NCBI RefSeq assembly: GCF_018403185.1
Contig: NZ_BOSE01000015.1
Coordinates: 31,776 to 95,775 of the forward strand
Direction of reading: 5' to 3'
DNA from: Paenibacillus montaniterrae
GTDB taxonomy: Bacteria > Bacillota > Bacilli > Paenibacillales > Paenibacillaceae
Length of the DNA stretch: 64,000 bases
Part shown: positions 45,677-56,800 of the stretch, piece by piece
Layout: every line of letters begins with the position of its first letter
Numbering within the stretch: position 1 is the first letter of the stretch
Notes under the pieces: generated by a model
The model's input: only the letters and a program-made list of their open reading frames with translations
What the model was told of the DNA's origin: nothing
Databases searched by the model: none
Position numbers and translations under genes: made by a program

Positions 45677-45740
45677 TTGTACAATTTCCTCCTTAATCAA
45701 TATGGGTTTCATTCACCACATCACTTATGGTAGTCCTTAA

Positions 45741-45779
45741 TTGTTATGCATGTATAAAGTAATGTTAATTCCATGTAAA
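45741..45779 (-). promoter_or_regulatory. PhoP box array of the pst operon
   Basis: On the minus strand TTTACA (45774-45779), TTAACA (45763-45768), TTATAC (45752-45757) and TAACAA (45741-45746) repeat every 11 bases, matching the TT(A/T)ACA-N5 direct repeats bound by PhoP~P in Bacillus. The first two match fully and the last two are weaker. They lie 65-105 bases before the pstS start, so phosphate starvation control is expected. Confidence 0.8.
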
Positions 45780-45791
45780 AATTATTGAGAA

Positions 45792-47498
45792 TTATAAAAC
45801 ATTAAATTGACTAGTCATTTTAGCCAAGGAATTAGATAAATTGCGCAGCTGCAAGCCGATTTCATGCGTTCTTTCCATCTGCATGATCTGATCCTCGCTG
45901 GCGGACATCATATGCTCCGAGCTAACAAATGTCTCCTGCGACACGATGGAAAAATTCATAATAACCTGCTGCAGCTCTGGAAGCACCTGCTTTAGAGCCT
46001 GTAAATCGCCCTGCACGCTCTGAATTCGCTCACTTACCTGGCTAATATCCTTCATCAATTGATCCAAAGAAACCTTCGATTCATTCGCTGTGCGAACATT
46101 GTCCTTCAGCTTGACGATCATCTGGTCGAACGTATCGGTCGCGCGAATCGTAACATTTCCCATCTTATGTATCGATTCCGTAATAAGCTCGGTTGCGGAT
46201 TGGGATTGAACGGCAAGCTTTCTAATTTCATTAGCGACAACTGAAAAGCCGCGCCCCGCTTCACCTGCTCTCGCCGCTTCAATCGAGGCGTTAAGCGCAA
46301 GTAAATTCGTCTGCTTCGTTACACTTTGAATCAGCTCTACCTGATGAGCAATCGAAAAGGCTTGTTTTTTCACTTCCTCAAATGTTTGCGCCATATGGTC
46401 AAAGTCTTTTTCGTAGGTATGGAACGTATCAATTAGCAGCTTAAGACTACTTTCCCCATTCTGAGCTGATACATTCATGCCCTCTGAGGTAATAAAGATT
46501 TGATCCATATTTACAATAAGCGCTTCATTTTGCTGAATCATCTCTCTAAAATTTTGCAGCCCTTCATTTGACCCGGTTGCCGCTTGTTCAGCACTCTCCT
46601 TAACAACCTGAATCGAATTGATTAGCTGCTTGCTATGTGTCAGCGCTTCATGCGAAGCATCGCTCAAGCTGCCGCCTGTATGATTAAGCTCGTGGGTCAT
46701 TTCATTAACTTCCGTAATCATGCTGCGCATTTGCTCCAGCATCGTTGAAAAGCTTTGCTCCAATGATGAAATTTCAGGAACAGTCGATTTAATAGAGAAT
46801 ACTTGCTTAAGATTGCCGTTGCGCACATCCGCCATAATTTCCCGCAGCTTCATTAAAGGTTTCGTCAGGCTGCGCACGAACAGAATAATCAATAAGCTAG
46901 ATATGACCAGGCTAATCGCACTAATAATGATGGTATGCTGTGCCATGCCATAGACAGGTCCCAAGTATGAGCTTGTCGGGACTAGCAAGATGTATGTAGC
47001 CTGAATTTCCGGCATGTCGCGCACGGTTAGTGTGTAGTCCACTTTATTGATCGTTTCATGGAACACGCCATTCTTCACTTCCGTAATTCGCTGAATAAGC
47101 TCATCAGAAAAAGCTAGCTCCGAGGTCTTGCTTACGTCGAACGGGGAAATAGTCCCATCTGCCATATAAAAGAAATCAGAGGTGAAGCCGTGCAGATCAA
47201 GCTGTCTTTTTTGTTCAATAATGCTCATCTCAACCTGCTGGCGAAAATAGGCTTCATCGCTCACATAAACAAATTTCAAATTTCGCACAACATAACCAAT
47301 GCTTTCTGATTCCCGCTCAAGCCGTTTTTCGACATTTTCAATCATAATGTCTTTCGCCTTCGTGTAGGAGCTAATCCCGACCGCACTAATCGAGAGAGTC
47401 AGCAGCAGGATGAACAAGATCAGCAGCCTGCTACGCAATGTGAATGTTGCAAACCATTTTTGATGCGATACTCCCGCTATATTCCTATCATTTGTCAT
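45792..47498 (-). CDS. Methyl-accepting chemotaxis protein
   Basis: Membrane receptor that steers motility through CheA/CheW. Seen: 568 residues; helix 1 near 21-45, an extracellular sensor region (about 50-185), helix 2 near 188-210, HAMP, and a long coiled signalling domain with the tip 'LLALNASIEAARAGEAGRGFSVVANEIRKLA' (key Glu-Ala-Ala-Arg-Ala-Gly). AAGGGGA lies 9 bases before the ATG. It is upstream of the PhoP boxes of pst and transcribed toward them, with 114 bases between the two coding regions. The ligand is unknown. Confidence 0.95.
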   Translation of the reverse strand: MTNDRNIAGVSHQKWFATFTLRSRLLILFILLLTLSISAVGISSYTKAKDIMIENVEKRLERESESIGYVVRNLKFVYVSDEAYFRQQVEMSIIEQKRQLDLHGFTSDFFYMADGTISPFDVSKTSELAFSDELIQRITEVKNGVFHETINKVDYTLTVRDMPEIQATYILLVPTSSYLGPVYGMAQHTIIISAISLVISSLLIILFVRSLTKPLMKLREIMADVRNGNLKQVFSIKSTVPEISSLEQSFSTMLEQMRSMITEVNEMTHELNHTGGSLSDASHEALTHSKQLINSIQVVKESAEQAATGSNEGLQNFREMIQQNEALIVNMDQIFITSEGMNVSAQNGESSLKLLIDTFHTYEKDFDHMAQTFEEVKKQAFSIAHQVELIQSVTKQTNLLALNASIEAARAGEAGRGFSVVANEIRKLAVQSQSATELITESIHKMGNVTIRATDTFDQMIVKLKDNVRTANESKVSLDQLMKDISQVSERIQSVQGDLQALKQVLPELQQVIMNFSIVSQETFVSSEHMMSASEDQIMQMERTHEIGLQLRNLSNSLAKMTSQFNVL

Positions 47499-47688
47499 AG
47501 GACTAAATCCCCTTCTTCATCGTTTTATGTCAACCCATTATACGGACGAACTATTAATTCTGTATAATGCAAAGATAAAATCTGTATAAAGTGAAGGAGA
47601 ATTGGTCGCTTTCGCGACAATAATATTTGAAATTAGGTATATTTGACTGGAAAATGGAATGCTTTGAGGTATGTAGGGGAGAAGTAAA

Positions 47689-47745
47689 AAGCAGGCTGTC
47701 CGCAAAACGAATTACTGAACATTCGTTTGGCGGACAGCCTGCTTG
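47689..47745 (-). terminator. Strong terminator after the STAND regulator gene
   Basis: Two 22-base arms (47691-47712 and 47721-47742) match at 21 of 22 positions, with an 8-base loop. On the minus strand a TTTTTAC run follows. It starts 3 bases beyond the stop codon of 47748-49835. Confidence 0.92.
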
Positions 47746-47747
47746 CA

Positions 47748-49835
47748 TTAGGACTTCGACTTTATCATCTCGTTCAGAACATAAGCAAGATGCTGCTCGG
47801 CTGAACGTGTGTGACGATAGAAGGTTGCTCGACTCATATGGAAATCAGCAGCGAGCTGATTTTTATTGCGATCCCTGCGTACATAGCTTTCGAGTAAAAG
47901 CTGCTTTTCGAACTGTGTTAATGGATGGGCAGGCGTGTCGTCGGCTAAAAGCTGCTGTATCGCTTGGCTCATCTGCGTACCATTCCAATTCAAGCGCTGC
48001 ATAACAGGAAGCTGCTCTAGCTTGGCCCGATCGAACAGTCGTTCAAGAATTTGCTTCATTTCATTTCGTTCAATGCGTGCGATCAGGCTTGTTTCGTTTT
48101 CCTGTTGAAGCATTGGCTCTTGCGCTGCTGCTGCTTCTGTCTGCCAAATAATTCGGTGCACCCATTTGTCAAACGTTGCTTGCCTGAAATCAAGCTCCCA
48201 TAGTGTCAGATCGCTAGATATGGAATCCGTGATTTTTCCGCATTCTCTAAAGCCTAGAATGGACAATAGCGAATTCAATTGAGGATCGGCCGATGCCAAT
48301 TTTCCACGCAAGCCGCTCGTCATATGAATAAGCCATTGCTGCATAAGCAAGGCTCCCAGTTCCTCTGGGCGATATAGCGAATGCTCGGAATGTACAGCAG
48401 ATAACAGGACGAATATTGTATCCGCTGACTCAGGCGACAGTTGACGGAGCGCCGTCCCTTCCTCCTCCAATATTTCCACACAGCCTGGAGCATAACGCTC
48501 CAGCAGGGGCATGCTTGCCGCATGCAGCCAGACGCCAGCGCAAAAAGCTAGCGGCACCCCCTCGTCATCACGCACAATAAAGAGCCCCTCGGGAAAATGA
48601 TGGGCAATATCCTCCAGCAGAGCCGAATATTCGGTCGGGTTGACCAGCTCTGACTGCCAGTCAGCTTTACGCAAGGAAGCCTGTAAAAAGCTTTGCAAAG
48701 CAAGCAGATCCTCCTGCTGAAACGGCTGCTGCTTGCCCGGCTTAAGCGCCAGCGAAAAATTGGCATAAGCATGTGTCGAGGGCAAAAACTCGCGATACAG
48801 CTCCAATGCATGAGCTGCCAGTCGCATTTGTATCTGCTTATCAGCCGAACGGAACTGCTCTGCCAGCAGGTTGAACACCTTATGGCGAGTGAGTTGAAAT
48901 GCTTCAGGGGTTCTTAGCGCAAAATCATCCCGCAGAAGCCGCGCCACAACATGGTGCAGGATAACGCCATGCTGCGTAACACGGACACATGAAAGCTCGG
49001 CCAGCCTTTTATATTCAGCCGCATTTAACGGAGCATCCAGTAGAGCGTTTAGCTTCTGCTCGTCGGCGGCTGGCAGCAGCGAGAGCACCGTCAACGCATT
49101 GTAAATTGCAGGGGAAGCTGCTTCTCGCAAAAATTCGGCACTCAAAATCGCGGGAATTTCGCGCCATACATTCCGCCCTTCTCCTTGCTCAGACTGCATC
49201 ATATCAACTGCCAACGCAAGCGTTAGAGGATGTCCTTCTGTCCGTTCAGCAATATCCTTTTGCAGCTCGGCAGGCAAGCCGCTGTCCGCTAAATAAGCAT
49301 AGGCCTCCGCTCGCTGAAATAGCTGCAATGGGAAGCGTAGTATCCGGGAACGCCAATGCGGATTCGTTTGCCATTTCAAAGGCAATCCGTTTCGTGAAGC
49401 GCATACCATTAGCACAGAAGCTGACTTTAGCTGCGGAAGAAAGCTGGAAAGCAGCCAGCCCTCCAATCTATCAATATGCTCACAATTATCTATGAAAAGG
49501 ACGGTTTGCTGCAGCGACAGCTCGGAGAGGATATGCGACAGAAGCGCAACTTCTTGTTCTCTCATCTTCCCGTATTCTGTAGCGAGACTCATTTCAAGAC
49601 TGGCAAGAAAAGCACCTGAGGTCGTTAAGCTGCTCTGTCCGTCCAGCCACAGTGTACGTGCAGAAGAAAGCCTTGCAGTTTGCGCCATCTCCAGCAGCAG
49701 TGTCGTTTTGCCAATGCCGCCGATCCCTGAAATTGAGAAAATAGTAGTCCTAGCATCGGAATCAGCCAACCAATTTGCAAGGCCTTCCATTTCTCGCTCA
49801 AAACCGATTACACGCTGTCTTAAATTACTATCCAT
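47748..49835 (-). CDS. STAND-type ATPase regulator with C-terminal helix-turn-helix
   Basis: About 695 residues. Walker A 'GIGGIGKTTLLLE' (near residue 35-47), Walker B-like 'TVLFIDNCEHID', an NB-ARC/MalT-like helical region, and a C-terminal helix-turn-helix ('NQLAADFHMSRATFYRHTRSAEQHL'). The layout suggests an ATP-dependent signal-transducing transcription factor. The ATG at 49835 (GTGGGGA 8 bases ahead) is preferred over one 57 bases upstream with no site. It lies next to a GH95-like gene in the same direction, 55 bases apart, but nothing shows it controls that gene. The ligand is unknown. Confidence 0.82.
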   Translation of the reverse strand: MDSNLRQRVIGFEREMEGLANWLADSDARTTIFSISGIGGIGKTTLLLEMAQTARLSSARTLWLDGQSSLTTSGAFLASLEMSLATEYGKMREQEVALLSHILSELSLQQTVLFIDNCEHIDRLEGWLLSSFLPQLKSASVLMVCASRNGLPLKWQTNPHWRSRILRFPLQLFQRAEAYAYLADSGLPAELQKDIAERTEGHPLTLALAVDMMQSEQGEGRNVWREIPAILSAEFLREAASPAIYNALTVLSLLPAADEQKLNALLDAPLNAAEYKRLAELSCVRVTQHGVILHHVVARLLRDDFALRTPEAFQLTRHKVFNLLAEQFRSADKQIQMRLAAHALELYREFLPSTHAYANFSLALKPGKQQPFQQEDLLALQSFLQASLRKADWQSELVNPTEYSALLEDIAHHFPEGLFIVRDDEGVPLAFCAGVWLHAASMPLLERYAPGCVEILEEEGTALRQLSPESADTIFVLLSAVHSEHSLYRPEELGALLMQQWLIHMTSGLRGKLASADPQLNSLLSILGFRECGKITDSISSDLTLWELDFRQATFDKWVHRIIWQTEAAAAQEPMLQQENETSLIARIERNEMKQILERLFDRAKLEQLPVMQRLNWNGTQMSQAIQQLLADDTPAHPLTQFEKQLLLESYVRRDRNKNQLAADFHMSRATFYRHTRSAEQHLAYVLNEMIKSKS

Positions 49836-49947
49836 CTGCAGTTCCCCACTCCATCCGCTTATTCTCAGTTGAATATACCAACACGCGATCATCTATTTTT
49901 ATACTATACTAATTTTTGTTGGCGGGGAATAAATGAAATGAATGAAT

Positions 49948-52662
49948 CTACATCATAAATAAAATCCTTACTTCTTCACCAGCCCCTATTTCAATGATAA
50001 GATGCTTGCTTTGCCCATCTATAGCAGGCTCAATCGCCTTTCCATCCATTTCTGCCTTTGCCCACGGGCGTGCTAATTTAACATGAACCACTTGTTGCTC
50101 ATTGTCTATGGAACGTAATGTAGTTGAGACAATGCCTTGCTCCAGATCCCAACGCAGCTCCTTTACCTCAATCCGTGTTCTTGCCATTAGTCCGCCAATA
50201 GAGCCTGCTATCCAGTCTGTCGGCAAGGCCGGCAGCAATTCAATTTCTCCTGTATTGGAATAAAGCAGCGCTTCGTTGACAGCCGCTACCGTACCAAACA
50301 ACGTATCCGTACAATACGAGTTCATTCGTCTGTTCGTATCATGATCAGTCATTAACGAAGCGTAGTAACCATCATTGACCATCATCGGCAGCAAGGAAGC
50401 GAGCATTTCATCTCCATCCTTTAGTCTGGCAGCAACTAGCGCCTTATGCATCCAGCCATGACCAGCAGTGTCATCTTCCGTATTGAACGTATTGCGATTG
50501 TGCAAAGCCTTTTTAACAGCAGCTGTTAATTCGATATTTTGCTGTGTCTCATAGCCTGGCCAAGCGGGATAGAGATGACTTAAATGACGGTGATTATTGT
50601 TTTCCAAATACTCCTTCATCGCCCATTCACGCAATGCCCCATCCTGATCATACAAGTAGCCTGGCAGCTGCTCCAGCAGCGCCTCCCATTTTGCTATCGC
50701 TTGCTCGTATCCTTCTCGTTTCACCGCTCTTTCCAGCGCAATGACCATAAAGAGACCGTCTCGTGCAGCAGCAATATCCATCGTTGCATTTGCCGTCAAC
50801 GTACTGCTATACCCGATTGGGTGATTCTCAGGCGAGTAGGATGGAATAATGATATACTTCTCTCCCGGAAGCAGCTTCTTTTTGCCTTTCTCATAGACGG
50901 CATTGCCCTCTATGTCCGTAAAATATTCTGGCGTGCAAATTTGCTCCCAAAAATTCGCTTGCTTGGTCAGCAAAGGCAGAAGAATGTCCTTTTCAAGATC
51001 CAAATAGCCTTGCTTCAAGACCGAGGCAAATTGTTCATCAGAAAGACCACCGTCCTCCACACCAAGAATAGATTGCAAATCCTCAAGCCTCATAGCAGGA
51101 GCGATTGGAATATGCTGATTGCCAAAGCATTGCCAAAACTCGTAAATGGGCAGCAGGCACCAGCTTGCTCCTGCATTCCAATAGCAAAAAGGGTAGTCAT
51201 TATCGTATTCTACATGCATCGCACGATCGCCGTCTGAGTTCACCGAAATTTGCAGCGCATCATGCATGCCATAGGCCTTGCGTGCATTATATTCAAAGTC
51301 AGGAGCATTTCTTAAGAAAAATGTAATATAGCCGAGCGGCGAATACTTTAGATGCCCGGTATTCATTGCGGCCACCTGCAAATTGACGTTTGCATCCAAT
51401 GTATAGATCGCGCGCCAGCCCGGATTCCACTCTCCTGTCCACATGCCGTACAAGCGCGGCGCACTGGCCCCTCCACTGCAAATCATCGCGTATCTTCCTT
51501 GATCATAAACCTGCTTCAGGAATGCAGGATTGACCGTTGCAGGATTTTCCTTCTGCATTCGAATCAATTCCAAATTATCCGCAAACTTGTTGGTATCAGC
51601 ACCGGCAAGCTGAAACTGCACAGCATTGAACTCGGGCGCATGCTTGCTTGCATGTGCTGCAAGCGCTGCATCATAATCGAATTGTACCGCTGAATCAACG
51701 TATCTAGCTTCAACTGCTCTCGTAGACGCTAACAATTGGTCGATGATTTCGTACGAGGAGGCATCTGCAAAATCCTCAATCTTCCCCATATTAAAAGTGC
51801 GGTTAGCTTGCGTAATCAAATAAACAGCCTCGGCATCTATAATTCGAATAGCAGGATTTTGCTCTTTCCCGACATTCATCGGCTCGCCCGAATCCTCCAG
51901 CTTAATGCGCTCCTTTGTTCCATTCACGACAATAACTTTTGTCAAGCCTGCATAGCCACCATCAGCCAGCTCGCTGCCAGCATAAGACGGATAATGGGCA
52001 ACCTGTGCAATATATTGAGCATCAGAATCAACCAGCTTCTTGACCTGCAGCTCCGAAATTTTGCTAGCGCCATCATATGCGCCACTCATTGCGGATATAT
52101 CATCAATCGAAATGATCATATTAATTTTGGCTCCGCTCGAAGATTGAGTAATTTTTGTAATGGATACATTATCAACTCTGGAGGTGAATGACGTACGTGT
52201 CCATACACCAGCTTCATCTTCATATTGAACGCCTGTCTCCGCCGTCTCGTAATTTGTCCATCTCACATAGCTGGTTAGCTTGCCTTGCTTCGATGCAGCA
52301 AGACGAAGCTGATGTGCCGGATGATAGCTGTAATAGAAGGTTCTCCTTCTTGTATCGCCATTGCTATGTTTGATTTTCCACTGATCATTCAATGTAAATA
52401 CATGGTATCTAGCCTCATCCAGCTGACTTGTTAGCTCCTCTGGGATTGATCTTGGCTCGCTTGACGGGAAGTTGTTCCACATATATTGGAATATAAAGGT
52501 ATCACAATAGGGTGCGCCGGAAGTGACATATCCATTTTCGCCATTTCCACTGACCATGCCGTCCCGCCAGGAATGTCCAGGATTTTGAGAGGGAACTTCC
52601 GTATAAGAAAAAGCGTGGTTTCCTTTATGATACAAGCAGCTGATGCTTGACAGCTTTGTCAT
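49948..52662 (-). CDS. Intracellular GH95-like glycosidase
   Basis: 904 residues, no signal peptide. 'SWRDGMVSGNGENGYVTSG' at the N-terminus, 'GEWNPGWRAIYTLDANVNLQVA' in the middle and 'NNHRHLSHLYPAWPGYE' late are hallmarks of the GH95 family, whose members are alpha-L-fucosidases or alpha-L-galactosidases. An (alpha/alpha)6 barrel is expected at about 330-720, after an N-terminal beta domain. AGGAGG lies before the ATG. The divergent AraC gene 164 bases upstream is the probable regulator. The exact sugar removed is not established. Confidence 0.88.
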   Translation of the reverse strand: MTKLSSISCLYHKGNHAFSYTEVPSQNPGHSWRDGMVSGNGENGYVTSGAPYCDTFIFQYMWNNFPSSEPRSIPEELTSQLDEARYHVFTLNDQWKIKHSNGDTRRRTFYYSYHPAHQLRLAASKQGKLTSYVRWTNYETAETGVQYEDEAGVWTRTSFTSRVDNVSITKITQSSSGAKINMIISIDDISAMSGAYDGASKISELQVKKLVDSDAQYIAQVAHYPSYAGSELADGGYAGLTKVIVVNGTKERIKLEDSGEPMNVGKEQNPAIRIIDAEAVYLITQANRTFNMGKIEDFADASSYEIIDQLLASTRAVEARYVDSAVQFDYDAALAAHASKHAPEFNAVQFQLAGADTNKFADNLELIRMQKENPATVNPAFLKQVYDQGRYAMICSGGASAPRLYGMWTGEWNPGWRAIYTLDANVNLQVAAMNTGHLKYSPLGYITFFLRNAPDFEYNARKAYGMHDALQISVNSDGDRAMHVEYDNDYPFCYWNAGASWCLLPIYEFWQCFGNQHIPIAPAMRLEDLQSILGVEDGGLSDEQFASVLKQGYLDLEKDILLPLLTKQANFWEQICTPEYFTDIEGNAVYEKGKKKLLPGEKYIIIPSYSPENHPIGYSSTLTANATMDIAAARDGLFMVIALERAVKREGYEQAIAKWEALLEQLPGYLYDQDGALREWAMKEYLENNNHRHLSHLYPAWPGYETQQNIELTAAVKKALHNRNTFNTEDDTAGHGWMHKALVAARLKDGDEMLASLLPMMVNDGYYASLMTDHDTNRRMNSYCTDTLFGTVAAVNEALLYSNTGEIELLPALPTDWIAGSIGGLMARTRIEVKELRWDLEQGIVSTTLRSIDNEQQVVHVKLARPWAKAEMDGKAIEPAIDGQSKHLIIEIGAGEEVRILFMM

Positions 52663-52826
52663 CTTATCTTCCTCCTGTTAATTTATAGATGTCGTCATTT
52701 CACATAGATCGTTTCGTATAGCAATCGCTTTCAGTTATAATTATAAGGAGCCAGCCATAGTAGATGAATCTATAAAAACGACGAATCGCCGACTGAAATG
52801 TCGCATTTTTACAGGAGGGATGCTGC

Positions 52827-53726
52827 ATGAATTTGCCTCCCATCGATATTGGGAACATGGATATCAAGCTTAAAATTGGTCATTTCGTACTGAATGTTCT
52901 TTATGTAAGATTCGGTTATTTCTACCATTCGATGCCGGAGCACAGTCATAGCTTTGGCAGTTATGAGCTTCATTTTATACCAAGTGGTCGGGGAGAATTG
53001 ATCGCGCAAGGCAATCGTTATCCAATTCAGCCAGGTACGTTGTTCATGACTGGTCCGAATGTCGTGCACGAACAGATTACCAATTTGGACGATCCAATGG
53101 CTGAGTACTGCATATTCTTTGAGGTTTTATCGCAAGATTCGGCGTACGCTAGCAAACAAACAACAGTGAAGGAGCCTGAGTTGTCCGAGTTGCTGGTGTC
53201 CACCCCATTTTGGATCGGGACAGACAGCAATGGTTTAATGGAGCTGTTCGAAATGCTTGCTAATGAGCTTTCCCGACACCGTCTTGGCTTGCATCATATG
53301 GCAACCAATATATTAGAAATGATCATAATTAATACGATTAGACAGTATTCCAATAAGCAGCATGCGGTCGCTGAACTCCCTGTTAAGTCGTTGGATGATC
53401 GTCGTATGATTATTATCGAGAACAGCTTTCTCTATCATTACTCAACAATTACACTTTCACAGCTTGCTGATATGCTTGGATTAAGCACAAGACAAACCGA
53501 GCGTACGATCTATAAGCAATACGGATTATCGTTTATGGAAAAAAAGACTGCGGCCAGAATGAATGCCGCGCTGCGCCTTTTAGAAAAGTCTGATATGACC
53601 GTGAGTGCTATTGCAGCTGAGGTTGGATTTCTAACAGTGGAGCAATTTTGCAATACCTTCAAAAGGGTGTGTGGCATGACGGCTACGCAATATCGAGCGA
53701 ACAAAAAGGCGACGAGCTTTAAGTAA
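52827..53726 (+). CDS. AraC family regulator with cupin sensor domain
   Basis: 299 residues. Residues 30-110 form a sugar-sensing cupin ('MPEHSHSFGSYELHFIPSG', 'QPGTLFMTGPNVVHEQ'), residues 195-295 two helix-turn-helix motifs ('LSQLADMLGLSTRQTERTIYK', 'VSAIAAEVGFLTVEQFCNTFKR'). AGGAGGGA lies 6 bases before the ATG. Divergent from the GH95-like gene, which it probably activates. It ends before a strong terminator. Confidence 0.93.
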   Translation: MNLPPIDIGNMDIKLKIGHFVLNVLYVRFGYFYHSMPEHSHSFGSYELHFIPSGRGELIAQGNRYPIQPGTLFMTGPNVVHEQITNLDDPMAEYCIFFEVLSQDSAYASKQTTVKEPELSELLVSTPFWIGTDSNGLMELFEMLANELSRHRLGLHHMATNILEMIIINTIRQYSNKQHAVAELPVKSLDDRRMIIIENSFLYHYSTITLSQLADMLGLSTRQTERTIYKQYGLSFMEKKTAARMNAALRLLEKSDMTVSAIAAEVGFLTVEQFCNTFKRVCGMTATQYRANKKATSFK

Positions 53727-53757
53727 GATTTCGCAAGTCCTTACTTTATTTAAACTT

Positions 53758-53804
53758 AAAGAAGCTTCCAGCACCATTGCGAAAGTGGGCTAGAAGCTTC
53801 TTTA
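53758..53804. terminator. Bidirectional terminator between the AraC gene and the SLH gene
   Basis: AAAGAAGCTTC (53758-53768) pairs perfectly with GAAGCTTCTTT (53793-53803), with extra inner pairs (CAGCAC/GTGGG). A and T runs lie on both flanks. Confidence 0.9.
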
Positions 53805-53816
53805 TTTATTTCGTTT

Positions 53817-56800
53817 CTATTCATTGATAAAGTCGAGGTAACGCAGCATTCGTACAAGCAGTACCGCGCTTTGGGCGCGCGTTGCAGGCTCCTTTGGTGC
53901 AAAGGCTGCATCCTCCGTGCCTTCGATAATGCCTGCAGCCAGCAGCTGCTCGGCGTCTCCCTTGGCCCAGTCAGCTAGCTCCGAATAGTCAGTGAAGCTC
54001 TCCAATTGAGAATTTTCTGCTGTTGCTGCTGGCAGCTCACCGGTAAATCGGATCGCTCTGCCCAGCATAACGACCATCTGCTCTCGGGTAATAAACGTAT
54101 TCGGTCGGAATGTGCCGTCTGAGAATCCTTCAATCAAGCCAGCAGCAGCGGCCGCCCCTATTGCACCTACATACCAAGCATTTTCAGATTGAATGTCAGA
54201 ATATGAGACATGCTGTGGTTTTTCAGTGAGCCCAAGCGCCCGTACAAGCAACGCGGCAAATTCAGCTCGAGTAATGCTTCGCTCCGGGTTAAACGTATTA
54301 GTAGCGGAGCCGTCGACGATCAGCTTGCTTGCCAGAAGCTCAATTTCGGCTTGCGCCCAATGCCCCTTCGTATCCGTAAAGGCTCGCTCAGTTGCTATTG
54401 CGGTAAACCAACCGTTTTGCAAGGTGTAAAAAGCTGCTTTCCCCGTCTCGAATACGGAAAGAACAAACTGCAGCCTTCCGTTATCCTCTACCTTTACAAC
54501 TGTTGCACGATTCGCTTGTATTTCGGTATCCAGGGAGAATATACGCTCCATGTATATGTCTTGCACATCTAGTTCCTTGTTGTTGCTAAGAAGATAGAAG
54601 CTCATCGGCTTCACCAGCATCGTGTACCCTTGCTTATTCAATGCTGCTTCAAGCTCAGATACGGCAGAATCCGGCATTGTTGCAATAGCAGCCGTTATCG
54701 TTGCACTGTTCGGGACATGCTGAAGGCTATGCAGCGGCAAGCTGTAGCTTGCGCCATTGACGGCAATGCGAATCAATTTATCTGGCTGTGCTTCGGAAAG
54801 TGCTTTTAATGATACTGCTGGAAGATCTACCTTTACAATTGGTTCCTCATTATCAATTGCAATAACGATTTCTTCTGGGGATGTAAACCATGACTGAATG
54901 AGTTCGTCATCCATCACTAAGCGTAGCACGGACCTGCCGTCATGATCTTGTTCTTTTTTAGCCGTTACTTGAACGGTATTACCGTTGATTACGATGGACA
55001 TCGTCTCTCTATCCTGAGAAGAAGCAGGAGGGTCATTCCAACCTGGCGATGGGCCAGGGGGAGTGACTTTCTGTAGCACGATGCGTCCTACTTCGGTAGT
55101 CTTGTCTGCTATGACATTAACTGTTGTGGTGTATTCATTGTATCCTGGTGCAGTTACCGTTAGTTCGTAGCTACCTTCAGCTATGTTGTTTAGCGTAAAT
55201 TCCCCTTCGGAATCGGTCAAGACTTCTACCTTGCCACCGTCTACCGAGCTACCGTCTACTGAAACCTTCGCCCCTGCCAGTGGGGTGTTTCTTTCACCGT
55301 ACACGGTGCCAGTAATTATGCCAACTATCGGCGGCGCTGGCTGCACTGTTACCGTTGCTGTGGCAGTATGTGCTCCATCTTGGGTTGTTACTGTGATGGT
55401 AGCTGTTCCTGCAGAGATCGGCGTAACTTCTCCGCTTTGATCTACCTCAGCAATGCTCGAGTCGCTAGAACTCCATGTGACGGCTTGATTTGTCGCGTTT
55501 CTTGGCTCTACTGTTGCGATCAATTTCTGCGAAGATCCACCTACTACAAGCGATAGCTCTGTTTTATCCAGGCTCACTCCTGTTACAGCAATCGTAGATG
55601 CTGTTAATTCGATTCGCCCTATAACGGTGCTCTCTCCTGCTACAACGTTTACTGTTGTCTTATACTCAATATAGCCCGCTGCTGTTACAATAAGTGAATA
55701 GCTGCCTTCTGCTATATTCTCTAGTACAAAGCTTCCTGCTGCGTCGGTCGTAGTCTCTACATTGCCGCTTTCCGCCGAGACATCGTCTGCCGAGCCATCA
55801 CCCGCCATGCCATCACCCGACGTACCGCCGCCGACCGACACCTTCGCTCCAGCCAATGGTTTAGCTCCTTCGCCGTACACGGTGCCTGTAATTACGCCAA
55901 CTGTTGGTTGCGCTGGATGTACCGTTACCGTTGCTGTGGCAGAGTATGCTCCCTCTTGGGTTGTTACTGTGATGGTCGCTGTTCCTTCGGAGACCGGCCT
56001 AACTTCTCCACTTTGATCTACCTCAGCAATGCTCGAGTCGCTAGATCTCCATGTGACGGTTTGATCTGTCGCGTTCCTTGGCTCTACTGTTGCGATCAAT
56101 TTCTGCGAAGATCCACCTACTACAAGCGTTAGCTCTGTTTTATCCAGACTTACTCCTGTTACAGCAATCGGAGCTGTTGTTAATTCGATTCGGCCTATAT
56201 CCGTGATCTCTCCTGCTACGACGTTTACTGTTGTCTTATACTCGATATAGCCTGCTGCTGATACAGTCAATGAATAGCTGCCTTCCGCTATATTCTCTAT
56301 CACAAAGCTTCCTGCTGCATCGGTGGTAGTCTCTACATTGCCGCCTCCCACCGAAACATCGCCAGCGGAGCCAAAGACGACCGATACCTTCGCACCAGCC
56401 AATGGTCTATCTCCTTCACCGTACACGGTACCAGTAATTACGCCAACTGTTGGTGGTGCTGGCTGTACCGTTACCATTGCTGTGGCAGTATGTGCTCCGT
56501 CGTGGGTTGTTACTGTGATGATCGCTGTTCCTTCGGAGATCGGTGTGACTTTGCCTTGTTGATCTACCTCTGCTATGCTCATATCACTTGAGCTCCACGT
56601 AACTGCTTGATTCGTAGCATTCCTTGGCTCTACAGTCACATTCAGCTCCAGTGATGGTCCACCTACCACTAGCGTTAGTTCTGTTTTATCCAAACTTACT
56701 CCTGTTACAGCGACTGGAGCAGTTGTTAATTCGATTCGCCCTATATCAGTGGTCTCTCCTGCTACGACGTTTACTGTTGTCTTATACTCGATATAGCCTG

